DNA from: Neodontobutis hainanensis
Taxonomy: Eukaryota; Chordata; Actinopteri; Gobiiformes; Odontobutidae
NCBI GenBank assembly: GCA_024349245.1
Contig: JALDNG010000023.1
Coordinates: 976,001-1,040,000, forward strand
Direction: 5' to 3'
DNA: 64,000 bases
The translations under genes and the position numbers were made by a program. Shown here one piece after another: positions 1 to 41,169 of the stretch. The notes under the pieces were generated by a model that made no database searches, had not been told where the DNA came from, and saw only the letters and a list, made by a program, of their open reading frames with translations. Position 1 is the first letter of the stretch. Every line of letters starts with the position of its first letter.

Positions 1-21
1 TTCATATAAATAACACATTAC

Positions 22-11304
<11,283 letters not shown>

Positions 11305-11809
11305 CTTGGGTCAAGGTGGAGGGCCAGCTAGGGACAGAAATTAATACTTTATTTGCTTTTGTTTTTTTGAGTATGCACAGGGTTAAGCAAACACTAAGAA
11401 GTAGGTCTCTTAGGATATAACATTTGCTGCTAAATCATTCTTTGACAGTGACTTAAACAGTAAATATGTTTCATCTGTGGGGGATTTCAACAATTCAGTT
11501 CTTCTCACAGACCTCCACCCAGCCTGCACTTTCACACACTCCACAAGAAACACACACAAGCAATTGCTGTCCCTGATTTAGATACACAGATTGAGATTAT
11601 GAGAATTTTTATTCACTTGGTAACAATGAACAATCTATATTGTTGACGACTTTATCTAAGAAATACATTAATGATGACAAACCTGCCCATATACAATCAT
11701 TATAACATTATGTAATAATTGACAACATCCATTTTTTTCCATGTCTTTTGCTCTCTCCCTCCCCTTCCTCGCCTTGCGGCTAAGAGGCTTCAGTCTCGTG
11801 CTGCGATGA

Positions 11810-11819
11810 CCATATATGG
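11810..11819. promoter_or_regulatory. Perfect CArG box in myh11 intron 1
   Basis: CCATATATGG fits the serum response factor consensus CC(A/T)6GG exactly and is palindromic. It lies in the first intron, about 2 kb downstream of the inferred start. A near-match (CCTTATAGGG) lies 80 bp away at 11890-11899. MYH11 in mammals is known to need an intronic CArG box for smooth-muscle expression, so this is a good candidate counterpart. SRF binding itself is inference. Confidence 0.6.
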
Positions 11820-13714
11820 GCCCCTTCTCTGTAGCAGGACTCTTTTCTGCAGACCTAAACAGCAAGGCAAGTGAAGTCCCAAACAAAGGCCTTATAGGGA
11901 ATAGTATGTCTCCCACTGGCTTCATCGTTTACTTGAAAATGATAACAGCAAGGCACAGAGACTGAGGGGGGCCTGGGGCTTTAACAGTAATGCTTCATAT
12001 GGGCTATTGATGGCTTTTAATGTAACTGTCAGTGTATGGATTACAAACAACTTTGGGTTACATATTAAAACTGTAAATGGGACTGTGGAGGGAACTGTAA
12101 AAATAAATAAATAAAATAAAACAGCACCTGCTCCACCCTGGTCCAGTGAGTTTAATAAAGCACTCGAGTCATATTGTAATCTGTCATCTTGGATTTACAA
12201 CTGCTCAGAAGTAATTGTACGGCACTTAGGTTTCCAACAATTACTTACTTCAGTCTGCAGGCAATAATTGCTACTGCCTCTCACCTCTCAAGAATGGCAC
12301 ACACTATAATTGAGAGTAAGAAGAAAAAAAAAGCTTCTTGAGAAAGTCTTTAAAGGCACCCTGGGGACCTGCAAAGCCAATCTACACAGAAACTGCAAAG
12401 AAATCTATTAATACTGTAATACGGTTAGACATGCATAAAACTATGTACATGAGTCCAACGAACAAGACAAATGCTCTGAAGATCGGCTGTCTTAAGATAA
12501 ACTAACTTTTCTGTTGAAATATGAAGAGCCAATCAAACTCCTGCTGCTAACCCTTTAAACTTTGCTCATCACCTTATCATAACATTATCACAAAGCTTCC
12601 TCTTGTCACTGTGAGCTGTGTTAACACATCTTTGTAATCAGCCTGTCTCGAGGGTTGCTGTCTGAAGTGGAGCTGATGAGATAAACTCAGGTCCAAAAAA
12701 AAAAAAAAAATTAAAGACTTTAAACTTTGAAGATGACAAAGAGCGGAGAGATTAGCAGGTCCACGAGGCTCTGTTTTTCTTATGGATGATTGGACACATC
12801 CACTTGCAGATACTAAAAACTCTCCATTAAGAATAATAATCAAATTGCGAGAAAAAATAAACACATGGGAATGTTACTCGAGAGACTAAGTGACCTTTCT
12901 ATTTGTGTGTGACACACAGGTCCTGTGAATGATTTTACTCATTTCCTCTGTTGGCTGCTTTACAAACATACTTCCTGTTATAATTGTGTTAATTAGGCCT
13001 GGCACGTTATGATTTCACTGTTTTTCTATGATGACAAATGGTGACAGCCTGAAAATTATTTAATTATGAATAAGGACAATGACCAGCTGGTCCTTTTAGG
13101 CTTTTGAGTACAGCTGAATGTTAAAATATATATACATTTAAACAAATTCAGACCACAAAGCCGTATGCACATGATCCTGATGATGGATTTACAACAAGGA
13201 CAGTTTGTTTTTCTCAATGTAGTGACATCAGTTTAGTAAAATTTTATGCAAGTTCAAATGAAGCTTTAACTTTAGGGGTTTCATAAAATCAGGAAATAGT
13301 TTACATAAAAATAGTTAAATTATGCAGTACTACAAAATAAAATAAGAAGCAATAAATACAAAAACCTCTTCTCAAATGTCTATGGTGTTTGAAATTACTT
13401 AACCCATCATCAGTTGTGTGCATCTTAAACCACATCACCATATTTAGAAAACGGGAAACTTCATGGTCAATGTTATAGTGTTGCTTTTTGTTACTGATAA
13501 TCACTCTGAACTTCCTCTATCTTCTTCTTAATGATGTTGCCAGCGTTGATAGGTTTAAATGAACAATTAAAAAGTGTACATTATTCATTTGCATTACGTG
13601 TTAAACAGCCTAAAACATTTTGATAATTTGTTTGCTACAAGTTAGAAATAGCAGTTTAACAAAAACAAGTGCAACACATGTAAAGCCACGCTCTTAGTAA
13701 AGAGTTATACTTAC

Positions 13715-13845
13715 ATAATGTGAAGAAATGTCTCTTGTGGGAAATTTATTATGAAAAAAAAAATTAAGCTGATGTTTGGAGAGGCCGGCTGTGACGAGGT
13801 ACTCCAACAAAGTTCACAGTCCAAATGACCCCCGTGAAATTCAGA
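13715..13845 (-). other. myh11: Probable noncoding first exon of myh11
   Basis: The first coding exon has an acceptor at its 5' side (exon edge about 11327), so a noncoding exon must lie upstream, as in other MYH11 genes. The best donor before the CpG-rich promoter-like stretch is at 13714 (minus strand GTAAGT). The upper limit is a guess placed just below a TTTAAA-containing sequence near 13855. The transcription start is inferred, not seen. Confidence 0.4.
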
Positions 13846-13990
13846 GACTTAGCATTTAAACTGCGCCGTGTTGCCAGAGGGGGGTGGAGCTGCGCCTCCA
13901 GCACAGGTCCGTGAAGGCAGCATCTATTAGCGGTTCAGGAAGCAGCGGACATGCGCAGTGCGGACTGTAGCAGGGTGCACATCCATGAAA
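13846..13990 (-). promoter_or_regulatory. Likely myh11 promoter, GC/CpG-rich stretch
   Basis: The stretch is clearly richer in G, C and CpG than the AT-rich surroundings. It sits directly upstream of the inferred first exon of myh11, with a TTTAAA element at its gene-proximal end. No other gene start is visible nearby. The assignment is by position only. Confidence 0.4.
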
Positions 13991-14837
13991 TAACAGGGAG
14001 GTGTACCCCCGGTAAATGGAAAATTAAAGTTTTATGGGATTAAAACACACGCTTGCGTGAAGCTGCTGACTGTTAGCATTAGGCTTTAGAATATTATTAT
14101 ATTATGTTATATTATACTGTATATATAGGCCATACATACTTATAATACTGTTAGACTATTATATTATCCTAAAATATGATGCCCTTTTATTTCATTGTAG
14201 CTAGCTTTTCATTGTAACTAGCTATTTGATAATAACAATAAAGATATTCTGAATTTATGACGTTTTAACAGAAGATATTAGGTTGTCAGTGTCTATTATT
14301 ACATTGTATTAATGTAATGTCATTGTTCAAGTTGAAGTTGTCTAACACTGGAATGAAGGGACTTAAAAGACATAAAAATAAATGGCATACTTTGTCCTAA
14401 GACTCTTTATCAGCTTGAGCAAAACTACCTAATACCTCTGCACAAAGATAATCCTGGATAAAATATTATTCAAATGTTGGTATTACACATTTTGTAATAA
14501 TTAAAAAGTCTTGGCTTAAAGTAGTATTGGAGGTTCACATACATTTTTATTACAGTGTTAGTTAGTGCACAGTTTGCTGGACACCCATCAACCTGTTACA
14601 ATAAGCCTCAATTAGTTCCCACTCCTCATAAGGAAACCTGCTGTCCCTGCACACAAATCCTCTCCTGTGTAAAACCTCCGACAGACCCCCTCAAGCAGAG
14701 CACATAACTCACTATTCATACAATAAACCTGTCTATTTAAGTGCACATACATCTCAGACTAATCTACTATCATTATCACAAAAAAAAAAAAAAACTGCAC
14801 CCATCCCAGCTCAAACAGCTCCTTTCCAAAGGAACTT

Positions 14838-14848
14838 CCTATATAAGG
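14838..14848. promoter_or_regulatory. CArG-like element upstream of myh11
   Basis: CCTATATAAGG has the CArG ends but seven A/T bases instead of six, so it is a degenerate site at best. It lies about 1 kb upstream of the inferred myh11 start and 285 bp from the perfect site at 15133. It could equally be a chance TATA-like sequence. Confidence 0.3.
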
Positions 14849-15132
14849 ACAGTTTTCTATTTGCTGAAATAAATCAAACTGTTGGATCAGAGCACAGGCC
14901 GGTATGTGTGTGAAACCTGATGATGGACCAAAGAACCACACAGCACAGGACCTCCAGCCAACGTCAAGGAGGTGGGTTTGTACTCCCAAAGGGGAAACTT
15001 GGGTTGAAAAACCTCAAGAAATCCAGGGTGAGGGACATGGCAGAGGGCGGGATGAAGAGCCAGACGGGGAGGACAGGGAGGAGGAGAGAGTGAAGTTCAG
15101 AGATACACTGAACAGAGGGGTTGCAGTGTGTG

Positions 15133-15142
15133 CCATATAAGG
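15133..15142. promoter_or_regulatory. Perfect CArG box upstream of myh11
   Basis: CCATATAAGG is an exact SRF consensus site about 1.3 kb upstream of the inferred myh11 start. Mammalian MYH11 carries CArG boxes about 1.1-1.2 kb upstream, so the position is suggestive. Confidence 0.5.
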
Positions 15143-15567
15143 ACATTGGGGTCTGTATGGAATCTCAGCTGCTTTCTGTGTTACTTTCAACGTCTAGCAC
15201 GGGCAGCACCTCAAGCCCTGGTGACTAAATATGGTCCAGAGGCAATTGTATTGTTCAAACAAACAACGTTGCCTCTATGGGAATCACTCTTATTATTTAC
15301 TTCTTCAGAGCCAAATCATTTGCAGCTCATACTCCCGAGCTCGTACTCCTCCAGTGCAAGAACATGACCGCATAAGAAGGAGGTGATCTGATGAATGAAT
15401 TTTTTTTTAACACATATTTATATGGTCACAAGTTGTGTTTTATGATGGTGCTCAGAAACAGAAACGTGAAAAAACACAGCATTTGGATATATGGATGCGG
15501 AGTAGATGCAGTGTAGTAAGACCACACAAACAACGTCTAAGCCATGATAGGTTAGCGTCTAAGCAGA

Positions 15568-15684
15568 ACATGATAAGTTGCATATATTTGACATTATACA
15601 GTGAAAATATGGCTGAGAAGGATTAATATTTTTGGAAATCACTTGCATTTGCCAATAACTTTCATTTGATCTGGCAAAAAAGAC
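15568..15684. repeat. Copy 1 of a duplicated segment of about 116 bp
   Basis: It begins ACATGATAAGTTGCATATAT and ends with the stretch TGCCAATAACTTTCATTTGAT followed by TGGCAAAAAAGAC-type sequence. A diverged second copy in the same orientation lies at 17203-17318. The two differ by small indels, so the duplication is not recent. Confidence 0.75.
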
Positions 15685-16342
15685 AAGTGAAGACCAAGGC
15701 TTGTAGGGATCGAGTCACGAACAGGACCAGTGTATGATACAGTGGAACAGACTCCAGCAAAACCAATGTAAAATCCCCAAAGTAGTTACATGCTCCAAAT
15801 TCACTTGGGACTTTTACTTCTCAGTGTGTATCTTATCAGATATCGGGATGATTTTGATGCTACATATTCTGTGGTAAAAAATGTAGTAATTTAATGCAGC
15901 TAAACCAACAAAACCAATCACTAACAGAAAGGTTTTCACAAAAAATGTAAAAATCATAAACAGCTTCTGTATATTAACAACGTTCTGTAGGTTACATTTC
16001 TTCACTGCCCATTGCCATAGAAGGCCATCTATCAGAGTGAAAATATGTTTACGGATATGTTTGACCTCAAAGGAATGCAAATGCAATCTAATTTAAGTCA
16101 CACATTAGTTGACGTAAAGGACCACTGCATTCATACTTTAACTGATAAAGTATTGAAACAAATTACCCGTATTTATTTATTTATTTTTTACACTAGAGAA
16201 ATGCTACAGCCTTGTGGTACTGACATAAAAGGGGAAATGCTATTGGCTCCAACTGGTGCAATGATACAATCTTAGGGAAACTATTTTTAAAAGTGGGCAA
16301 AGGATTAGGTGCCTATTTAAAAGAAATGGACAAATTAATCTA

Positions 16343-16652
16343 CAGTGGTGGAAAAAGAAGAAGAATCAGTCTTCAAGTCTTAAAGGCTACTAGAAATTAA
16401 TGTGAGGATTTGATGGTTTATTTAGTTTTTGTTCAGTTTTGAACACATTCTCTGTTATTTCTTGACTTTAATACCAACAATGTAGACAAGTGACATTCAA
16501 ACTGTCAAGAATTTTGTTTTGTTAGTTTTCTTCTTTCTAAACAATAAACCCCAAAAATAATTTGTATTGGTTTGTGTCTAATGCAGCCACACCTTTTGAA
16601 ACAAAAAAAAAGTAAAATTTTAAGGGTGTCCAAAAACTTTTTTCCACCATTG
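16343..16652. mobile_element. Tc1/mariner-type MITE
   Basis: A 310-bp non-autonomous element with near-perfect terminal inverted repeats. The left end starts CAGTGGTGGAAAAAG and the right end, read on the other strand, starts CAATGGTGGAAAAAAG. TA is present on both sides (16341-16342 and 16653-16654), as expected for Tc1/mariner target-site duplication. No transposase frame remains. The family name was not determined. Confidence 0.8.
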
Positions 16653-17202
16653 TATTCTCTCCTTCTGGAGCTTAACAATGAGAATGACAGTCCAACTGTA
16701 GTTACCATGTTATTGATGTTTGGTGCCATGTATAATCAGGTTGAGAAATAATGACATGCCCAATAATGACTTGCATTATCAGTTCCTGAGACTTGAGCTT
16801 TAGGTTGTGTGAGATAAAAAAGTTACCTTAAATGGTGGGAAAGGAAGTCTGTAGCATAGACTCTTATGTTCCCAGTACAGAGCTACAGTATACATATGTT
16901 TATGCTTCAAGGTTTTATTAGCTGCAGGCTACAAGTGCAAATGGGAGAAATAATGGATATTCAGATATAAACATGGGGATTACGTGCCATATAAGAAGAC
17001 GAAGATTAAACATTAAAACGACACAAGTTGGAGTAGAATAGTAAACACATTCATATACATGAGTGGGTTTGGCAGTGTAAAACAAAAAGGAGTTTCAAAA
17101 CTACAGGAAAGTAAGATTTACTTAGGTATATATTTCTTTTGCCATTTAACTTTGCTTTGTAACGAACTATAGCAGCAGCATGACTTAAAGGTTTCCAGCA
17201 GT

Positions 17203-17318
17203 ACATGATAAGTTGCATATATATGACTTTAAGTTTTGTGAAGATGGCCGAGGATTAATATTTTAGGGCAAACACACACACATTTGCCAATAACTTTCAT
17301 TTGATTTGGCAAAAAGAC
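17203..17318. repeat. Copy 2 of a duplicated segment of about 116 bp
   Basis: Same-orientation partner of 15568-15684, about 1.63 kb away, sharing the start ACATGATAAGTTGCATATAT and the end block around AATAACTTTCATTTGAT. A short CA run has been inserted here relative to the first copy. The flanks are unrelated. Confidence 0.75.
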
Positions 17319-17473
17319 GCCGTTGTATTTGACTATATGATGATTCAAGAGCTTTTATCAATTTATACACGTCACAAGTAAGCGGTCTTGACTTTGGTTA
17401 GGCTGCCCTCTTGTGGTAGTCAATAAAAACCTCACTTGCATGTTTTTGATTTAAAATAAAAATATAGAAAACT

Positions 17474-17479
17474 TTTATT
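17474..17479 (-). terminator. Candidate cep20 poly(A) signal
   Basis: Minus-strand AATAAA about 320 nt past the cep20 stop codon. It is the first well-placed hexamer I noticed; other AT-rich matches exist, so use is uncertain. Confidence 0.4.
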
Positions 17480-17795
17480 CAAAAATAAAACATAGTAAAT
17501 AAAACAAGTATGTGAGAACAAATCAAATGCAACATTAACAAAGCAGTAAAACAATTAAGTAACAAAAACTACTACTTTTGTGGCTACTAATGCTACAAAA
17601 GAATCTATAAATCAGATTTCATAGAATCTAAGTTGCAGTGGATCTAGATAAAACACTGCAGACATATGGGCTCAAACGCCATTAAATTCAAAACAAGAAT
17701 TATCTCCATATGTTCCACAAACCGATCAGGTACATTTCATCTCATCGGTTCAAAACATATTTTTGGTCCACATTGCACAGTTTAGGTTTTAGTTT

Positions 17796-19426
17796 TTAGG
17801 CCTCATGCCCAGGTGTGGTGCTACTGACAGAGGGCCCAGATGTATGAGAGGGACCCCGTAAAAAAACCTTCCCTCCACTGTCACCACTGTTCACAAAGTG
17901 GGAAACCAGGCCATAGAGAAGAGGTCTGGAAAACAATGGGAAACATGTAATTGTCTTTAGTGATAAAATACTAGGGATGAAGAGCAAAACAGGAAACAAA
18001 TAATTGTGGTAATATGAAACAAAACATAGCGACAAACTAGTTTTCAAACTAAAACGGTCCCATCTAATCCTATCAGTAAATTCTCTGTCTCTAAGTTCAC
18101 CTAGCCATTTCTTAAATACTGACTTCTTAAAACTTACACAGACTTGGAACTAGCGTCTTCTGCAACATTCAGCTCATTTGCCAAAAACTGTCTGTCCAAG
18201 GGACCTTCGGGTTGGCCTGACTCTGAAAACACAAACAGCATTTAGTTTAGAGTACAGTTCAAAAATAAGAACATAAAAAACTAAATTCTAAGTAAAAGGT
18301 TGAGAAACATTGAGAAAACTGTGACAATAAACATTTGACACTCCAGTGAGGTTTAAAACCCCATTTTGTCAAGATCTTACAGACCAAGAATTAAAATAAA
18401 ATAATTTCTAGTTTTAAGGAGGCCATTGTTAAAAACATAATTAAAGGTTTCATTGAACTCAAATCCTAATATTTTTTGCAGGTGTGATGCCCAGCAAGTA
18501 ATACGCATTAGCAGTTGTGGCTTTTAAATACGAGCTTGTAGCCTAATTTATTAGTCCCTTTAAGTGCAATTGTTTGGAGCAACCTGGAAACACAGACAGA
18601 ACAAGACAAACAAGTATATGCTCTTTCAGTTCACACATCAGCACAGCTCAAATTTTAGCAGTTGGTTCTGGTGAGAAGCATATAATAAACGCCAACCCGA
18701 GGACATTAAAGTTAATCATGAAGATAAAATGAGCCTCTGGTTTAAATCCATGATTTGATCAGACTACCTGATAACCCAACTTTAACCCAGATTGAGGCCA
18801 GATCTTTTTGCTGAACACCAAGGATCTTACCAACTGGTTATGTGCTGAAATCAATCAGCTATAATATGCATGTTGTCAAAATACTTATCAGTAAATTAAA
18901 GTACGCTGAGGGGAGTGGCCAAATGGTCGAGGACATGAGTGAGAGTTAAAATTTTAAGTTTCAAGTGAGTCAACTCTATAGGTGCCATTAACTGGCATCT
19001 TATCGTTTGGTTACACCGAAATGACCTTTAATGTTTATGAATACAAATGCCTTATTCTTCCCAAACCTGCTGTCAGTACGGACGCAGAGTATTTGTACTT
19101 GTTGAACTCCAGGTACTCCCGGATGAGCTCGTTGATGAGCAGGTTTTCGTGGGACAGGGGCGGACGCGGTTGCGGCTGATCCTCCAGGGCGCTGAAGACT
19201 TCCGCCCGAATCCGAGCCTTTAGCTGGCCCAGGACCCCGCGGGACTCCAGGGTCTCTCTTACGGCTGCGGTGCACACATTAGGGAGTAAATTGAGTTCAA
19301 GAACGCCAAATTAAGGAGCTAAATGAAGTAAAAGCAATGGATTTATGGTACTATAAATATTTTACTGTTTTTTTTTTTTTTGGAAAATTACGGCTAAAAC
19401 CTTACTTTGTGAAAACATTGTCTGAG

Positions 19427-19502
<76 letters not shown>

Positions 19503-19564
19503 AAATCATTAAAATGGGATAGTTTAATCTTCTTACCGCACTTCAACTCAGTTATAGTCGCCAT
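17796..19564 (-). CDS. cep20: Centrosomal protein 20 (FOPNL/FOR20), LisH-domain protein
   Basis: Complete four-exon gene: 19537-19564 (ATG at 19564, MATITELKC), 19067-19264, 18138-18222 and 17796-17925 (stop TAA at 17796-17798). The lengths 28+198+85+130 give 441 nt, 146 residues plus stop, against 174 in human, with the difference in the variable C-terminus. The conserved block about 20-75 includes VLGQLKARIRAEVF, then the LisH motif NLLINELIREYLEFNKYKYS at about 50-69, followed by ESGQP and the LDRQFL segment. The family acts at centriolar satellites and the basal body and is needed for cilium formation; the LisH region mediates self-association. It lies between myh11 and the ABCC gene, the same neighbours as in human 16p13.11, all on one strand here. 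Intron 1 carries a long TA repeat. Confidence 0.96.
19430..19504. repeat. (TA)n microsatellite in cep20 intron 1
   Basis: About 75 bp of alternating TA with one TTTA interruption near 19488. Confidence 0.95.
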
Positions 19565-19599
19565 TGCAACAAATATAAACAGACCTTCGGCAGATTACC

Positions 19600-21104
19600 G
19601 CTCAGCCAATCTCGACTACTGCCACCTAGTGTCTGGTGGTCAAAACTGTAAACTAAATTATTTCATTGTTTTTACAGTCGGCAGTATCAGACTAAGGCAC
19701 TCATCTAATACTTTTGTTGTACTCTGAGCCATCTTCATCCTACACATTAACATTCACATCCAATCTGACACCCGCATAGGAAAAATAAAGCAAAAAAACG
19801 TGTTTTGACGTCATATTGTTTACTTGGCATTATATTTTATTTGACAAATTCACTCACACACAAAATATATACATGAGTTTTATTTTCCAGCATGTACAGT
19901 TCATTAAAAATAAATGTGGTCAGTGATAAATCAACAAGCTTGTTATAAAAAGTATAAATACAATAAAGTCCTTAAAAGTTTAAGGACACTTAATACATTT
20001 CTTGTATGACATAAATAAACTATAGTGTTTCTCTTTGGATACATTGTCTAAACCAGTAAGACAAAAACAGTAAATGCCTCTTTTAATAAAGGTCATTAGG
20101 TTCGCTATGTCTGAAGAGAAGATAAGGTCACTCAGTGTTATTTACAGTTTGTCATGTCAGCACCAGAGGAACAATTCAGATTTTCTTCTCTGCATGTGTA
20201 TGGCTTGAGTTGTGTGGTGAAGCTAGGGACAGTCACACACACACACACACACACACACACGAGTAGATTTATCACCATTGTTTTGAAGAGAATTCTCTTC
20301 ATTCATGGCGGTTTTTGTTACCGGCGTCAGGTTAAATCTGACCAGCAAGGTCTCTATTGACATTTTTAGGTGTTTACTTTTACAGAAATAAACAAAAACC
20401 ACAACATAGTTGGATGATTGCTAATGTGTTGGCTCACTTCAGTGTTTTCCCTCTTTCCCTGACATATAAAAACTCAGAATTGGCTGCTACAAGTTGAAAT
20501 TTGGAAGGCTCAAAACCTCATTTCCCCTGAATTTGCTAGGGTGACTATTGCAAGTTAATGTGTTAAAGTGTTTCCTGTCCCACTTTTGAAGATAACAAAA
20601 CAAAACAGAATTAAATCACTTTACAAATCATTTAATTTTTGGTATAAAAGTAAACATGATCATTAAAAGCCTGAGACATCAAACCATGAACATAAAAAAA
20701 ATGTCATGTGCTTCATAACACTTATAAAAACTACAAAAATAATATATCTGCCATTCAAAAAGAGAATGAAAATTTGTGGCACTCTTTCATTCCAGCGTTT
20801 GATTTAACTCTTTCATGGAATAAATTAACTCTACTACTTTATACAATATTTGTACTTTGTAGACACTCAACATGGTAGAAGAGTCTATTCCTGAATTCAG
20901 ACAGCAAGCCTCTGCAAAAGAGACTACAAACAAAAAAGTGTGCAGTTTTTCTTGAGATTCTTCAACAATGCCCTCACAGAGAGGCAATTTGAGCTGCCAC
21001 CTAGCTTGAAATGGTAAATTTATTTGTGTTGTTAAGACACACAAATCTGTGAACCTGCAACAGTCCAGGTTAGCCAGCTTCAAGACTCATGGCCCTTGAA
21101 AGCT
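19600..21104. other. Gap between cep20 and abcc6, probably including the abcc6 3' UTR
   Basis: No gene found. The part nearest 21104 should be the 3' UTR of abcc6. I could not single out one poly(A) signal because the stretch is AT-rich. It also holds a short CA microsatellite. Confidence 0.5.
20233..20260. repeat. (CA)14 microsatellite
   Basis: Uninterrupted CA run between cep20 and the end of abcc6. Confidence 0.95.
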
Positions 21105-39118
<18,014 letters not shown>

Positions 39119-41086
39119 CCACTCGCAGGCTCCTTCCTCCCTGATGCTCACTTGTTGGTCTCACGTTGGACAGCACTCTCTCAGCACTGGCACTCTGTCT
39201 ATGTGTTTGAATAAAACACTACAGCACGTCCTCAGTGGACTTTTCCTCTAGCCAGTAGAAGTATTTCTAGAGTTGAGTTAGTTCCTGTCTGTCTGCTGGG
39301 TCACTGTGTGTTTATTAGTGTCTGTTACCTCCCCTTTAATAAAACATCTTCTCTCAATCAATGGAAGTTTGTCTGTGCCTGCCTCTGCTGCTGCCCTAAG
39401 ATCTTGTGTCTTTCTGAGTGTCTCTCTGTCTGCTGGCTCTTTATGAGTGTGTCTCCTTGTTGGGTGGGTGGAAATATTTCCCTCTCTCCTTCCCTCTCTC
39501 TCTCTTTCTGTCTGTCACACTCTCACACCCCACTTTTCTTTCCCACATCTGCTGGATTTTGATCAAAACACCACAGTTACTCCCCTAAATGAGATGACAG
39601 TCCCACACCCAGACACACTCCTCCTACTTTCACTCACTGCCCCTTACCTCCTTTTGGGCTTTCTCTCCCCCTCGTTCCCCACATCCCGGCCCAGCCGTCT
39701 GACCACACAGTATCTGTTTGTGCACACACATACCTTTTAAAATGAGACTAGCGACACTGGGATAATTGCCATCCCTTAAGTTCTCACTAAACTTGTATCC
39801 ATGATATCAGTGGCCTTGGTCAGTGTTGTGACATCTCACCTAAAAGGGGTTTCTGTGCATACACAATGTTACTGCACGGAGTAATATGTTACATGTACTT
39901 CCAGGGATTGCTTAACAAGGAGAAATTGCTGAATTATACAAGTCATTTAGTCGGATGAAAACCTGCAGCATAAGTGGAAAATATTAACTAAATTTGCAAT
40001 GGACACACTGGCCATTTCATTTGGATTAATCATTAACATTTAAAATAGTGGCTCTGGGAAAGAAAGAAAAAACATTTCTGAATATAGAATTTGCCCCTTT
40101 ACCCTTTTACTTTTCTATAAATTTAGAAAAAAGTGTTTTGTTCATTAATGGTTGGATCATGGTCATTTATGTTGGTACACTCAGGAAAACGTCTGAAACA
40201 GCTGCTCAGGAAAGTATGACATGGTCTGGACCGAGACTAACAGCATCACCATGATCACCGCAAAGTAGAAACATGGAAGGTTTGGCAAAGAGGCAGACCA
40301 CCACCAGTCCTGTGTCTCGCCATGTGCAAATATGAGATTATTATTCTTTATAAAAGTGAGTCATCACTCACAGTTTCTCTAATAGGCCAATGGCTGCTTT
40401 CATCCTCTTCTGCTCAAGGTGCCAAATGATTCGAATTATATAACATGTGAGCGACAAAAGTGTCAAATTATATACCTACTTAAACTGAGGCTTCGTTGGT
40501 GTGGATCAAAGGAAAGGTTGGGAGGTTCAGTGTGACCTTTTTTGGAGTTCATCCCATTGGCTTCTCAGTTAACAAACATATAGTGGGTATATCTCTGGTC
40601 TAACCATCTTTTGTCTTATGTCTCATCCCTCAAGGGGAATTGAGTGTTGCTTTGACTAAGAAATGGTCCGAAACACAGTAGGTGGTATGTGTGTATATGT
40701 GTTTGAGACGTCACCACACATGCAATGAGGTACACCTTTTGTCCCAAATAATACTTGAGAGGTCACAACACTTGGCCCAGTTTCCTTTTCTATTTTAGCT
40801 CACTCAACAGACATGCTCAAATCTCTGTGTCTTTGTTTGTTTGTGTTTTATCAATAGTAGACACATGACAACATCTGCTGCTTGGTTCTGGTTCAGAAGG
40901 ACATTTTTAGGGGCCTGTGAGAACATTCTTTCCAAATGGGCCCCTGTGGTCTCCCCAGGACCATTGTGTTATAGTGTTGTAGTGCAGAATGGAAATACGA
41001 ATCACTGTGTTAGTAAATGTCTATTAACGTAGCAAATGAGCACATGGCTTTGTTTTCTGATCAGGACAAATAAGGTGGTTTAATAC

Positions 41087-41169
41087 CTCTCCTGCTGTGT
41101 CCAGAATAAACTTAACTGCAGCATCTGTGCCAAGGCTCCTCAGCTGATCGGTCCCAGACAGGAGCTTAA
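41087..41169 (-). other. Weak candidate exon upstream of abcc6, unknown
   Basis: On the minus strand, an 83-nt segment has a long T-rich tract ending in AAAG as acceptor and a GTATTA donor. It lies within a longer open frame whose local peptide reads LLSGTDQLRSLGTDAAVKF. I do not recognise it. It lies about 2 kb upstream of the abcc6 start on the same strand, so an alternative 5' untranslated exon is possible, as is chance. Confidence 0.2.

Larger units (their letters stand above)
13991..17473. other. Intergenic region upstream of myh11 and downstream of cep20
   Basis: No gene found. It holds the two upstream CArG-type sites, a 310-bp MITE (16343-16652) and a pair of about 116-bp related segments (15568-15684 and 17203-17318). 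The rest is AT-rich sequence with only short unsupported open frames. Confidence 0.6.
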
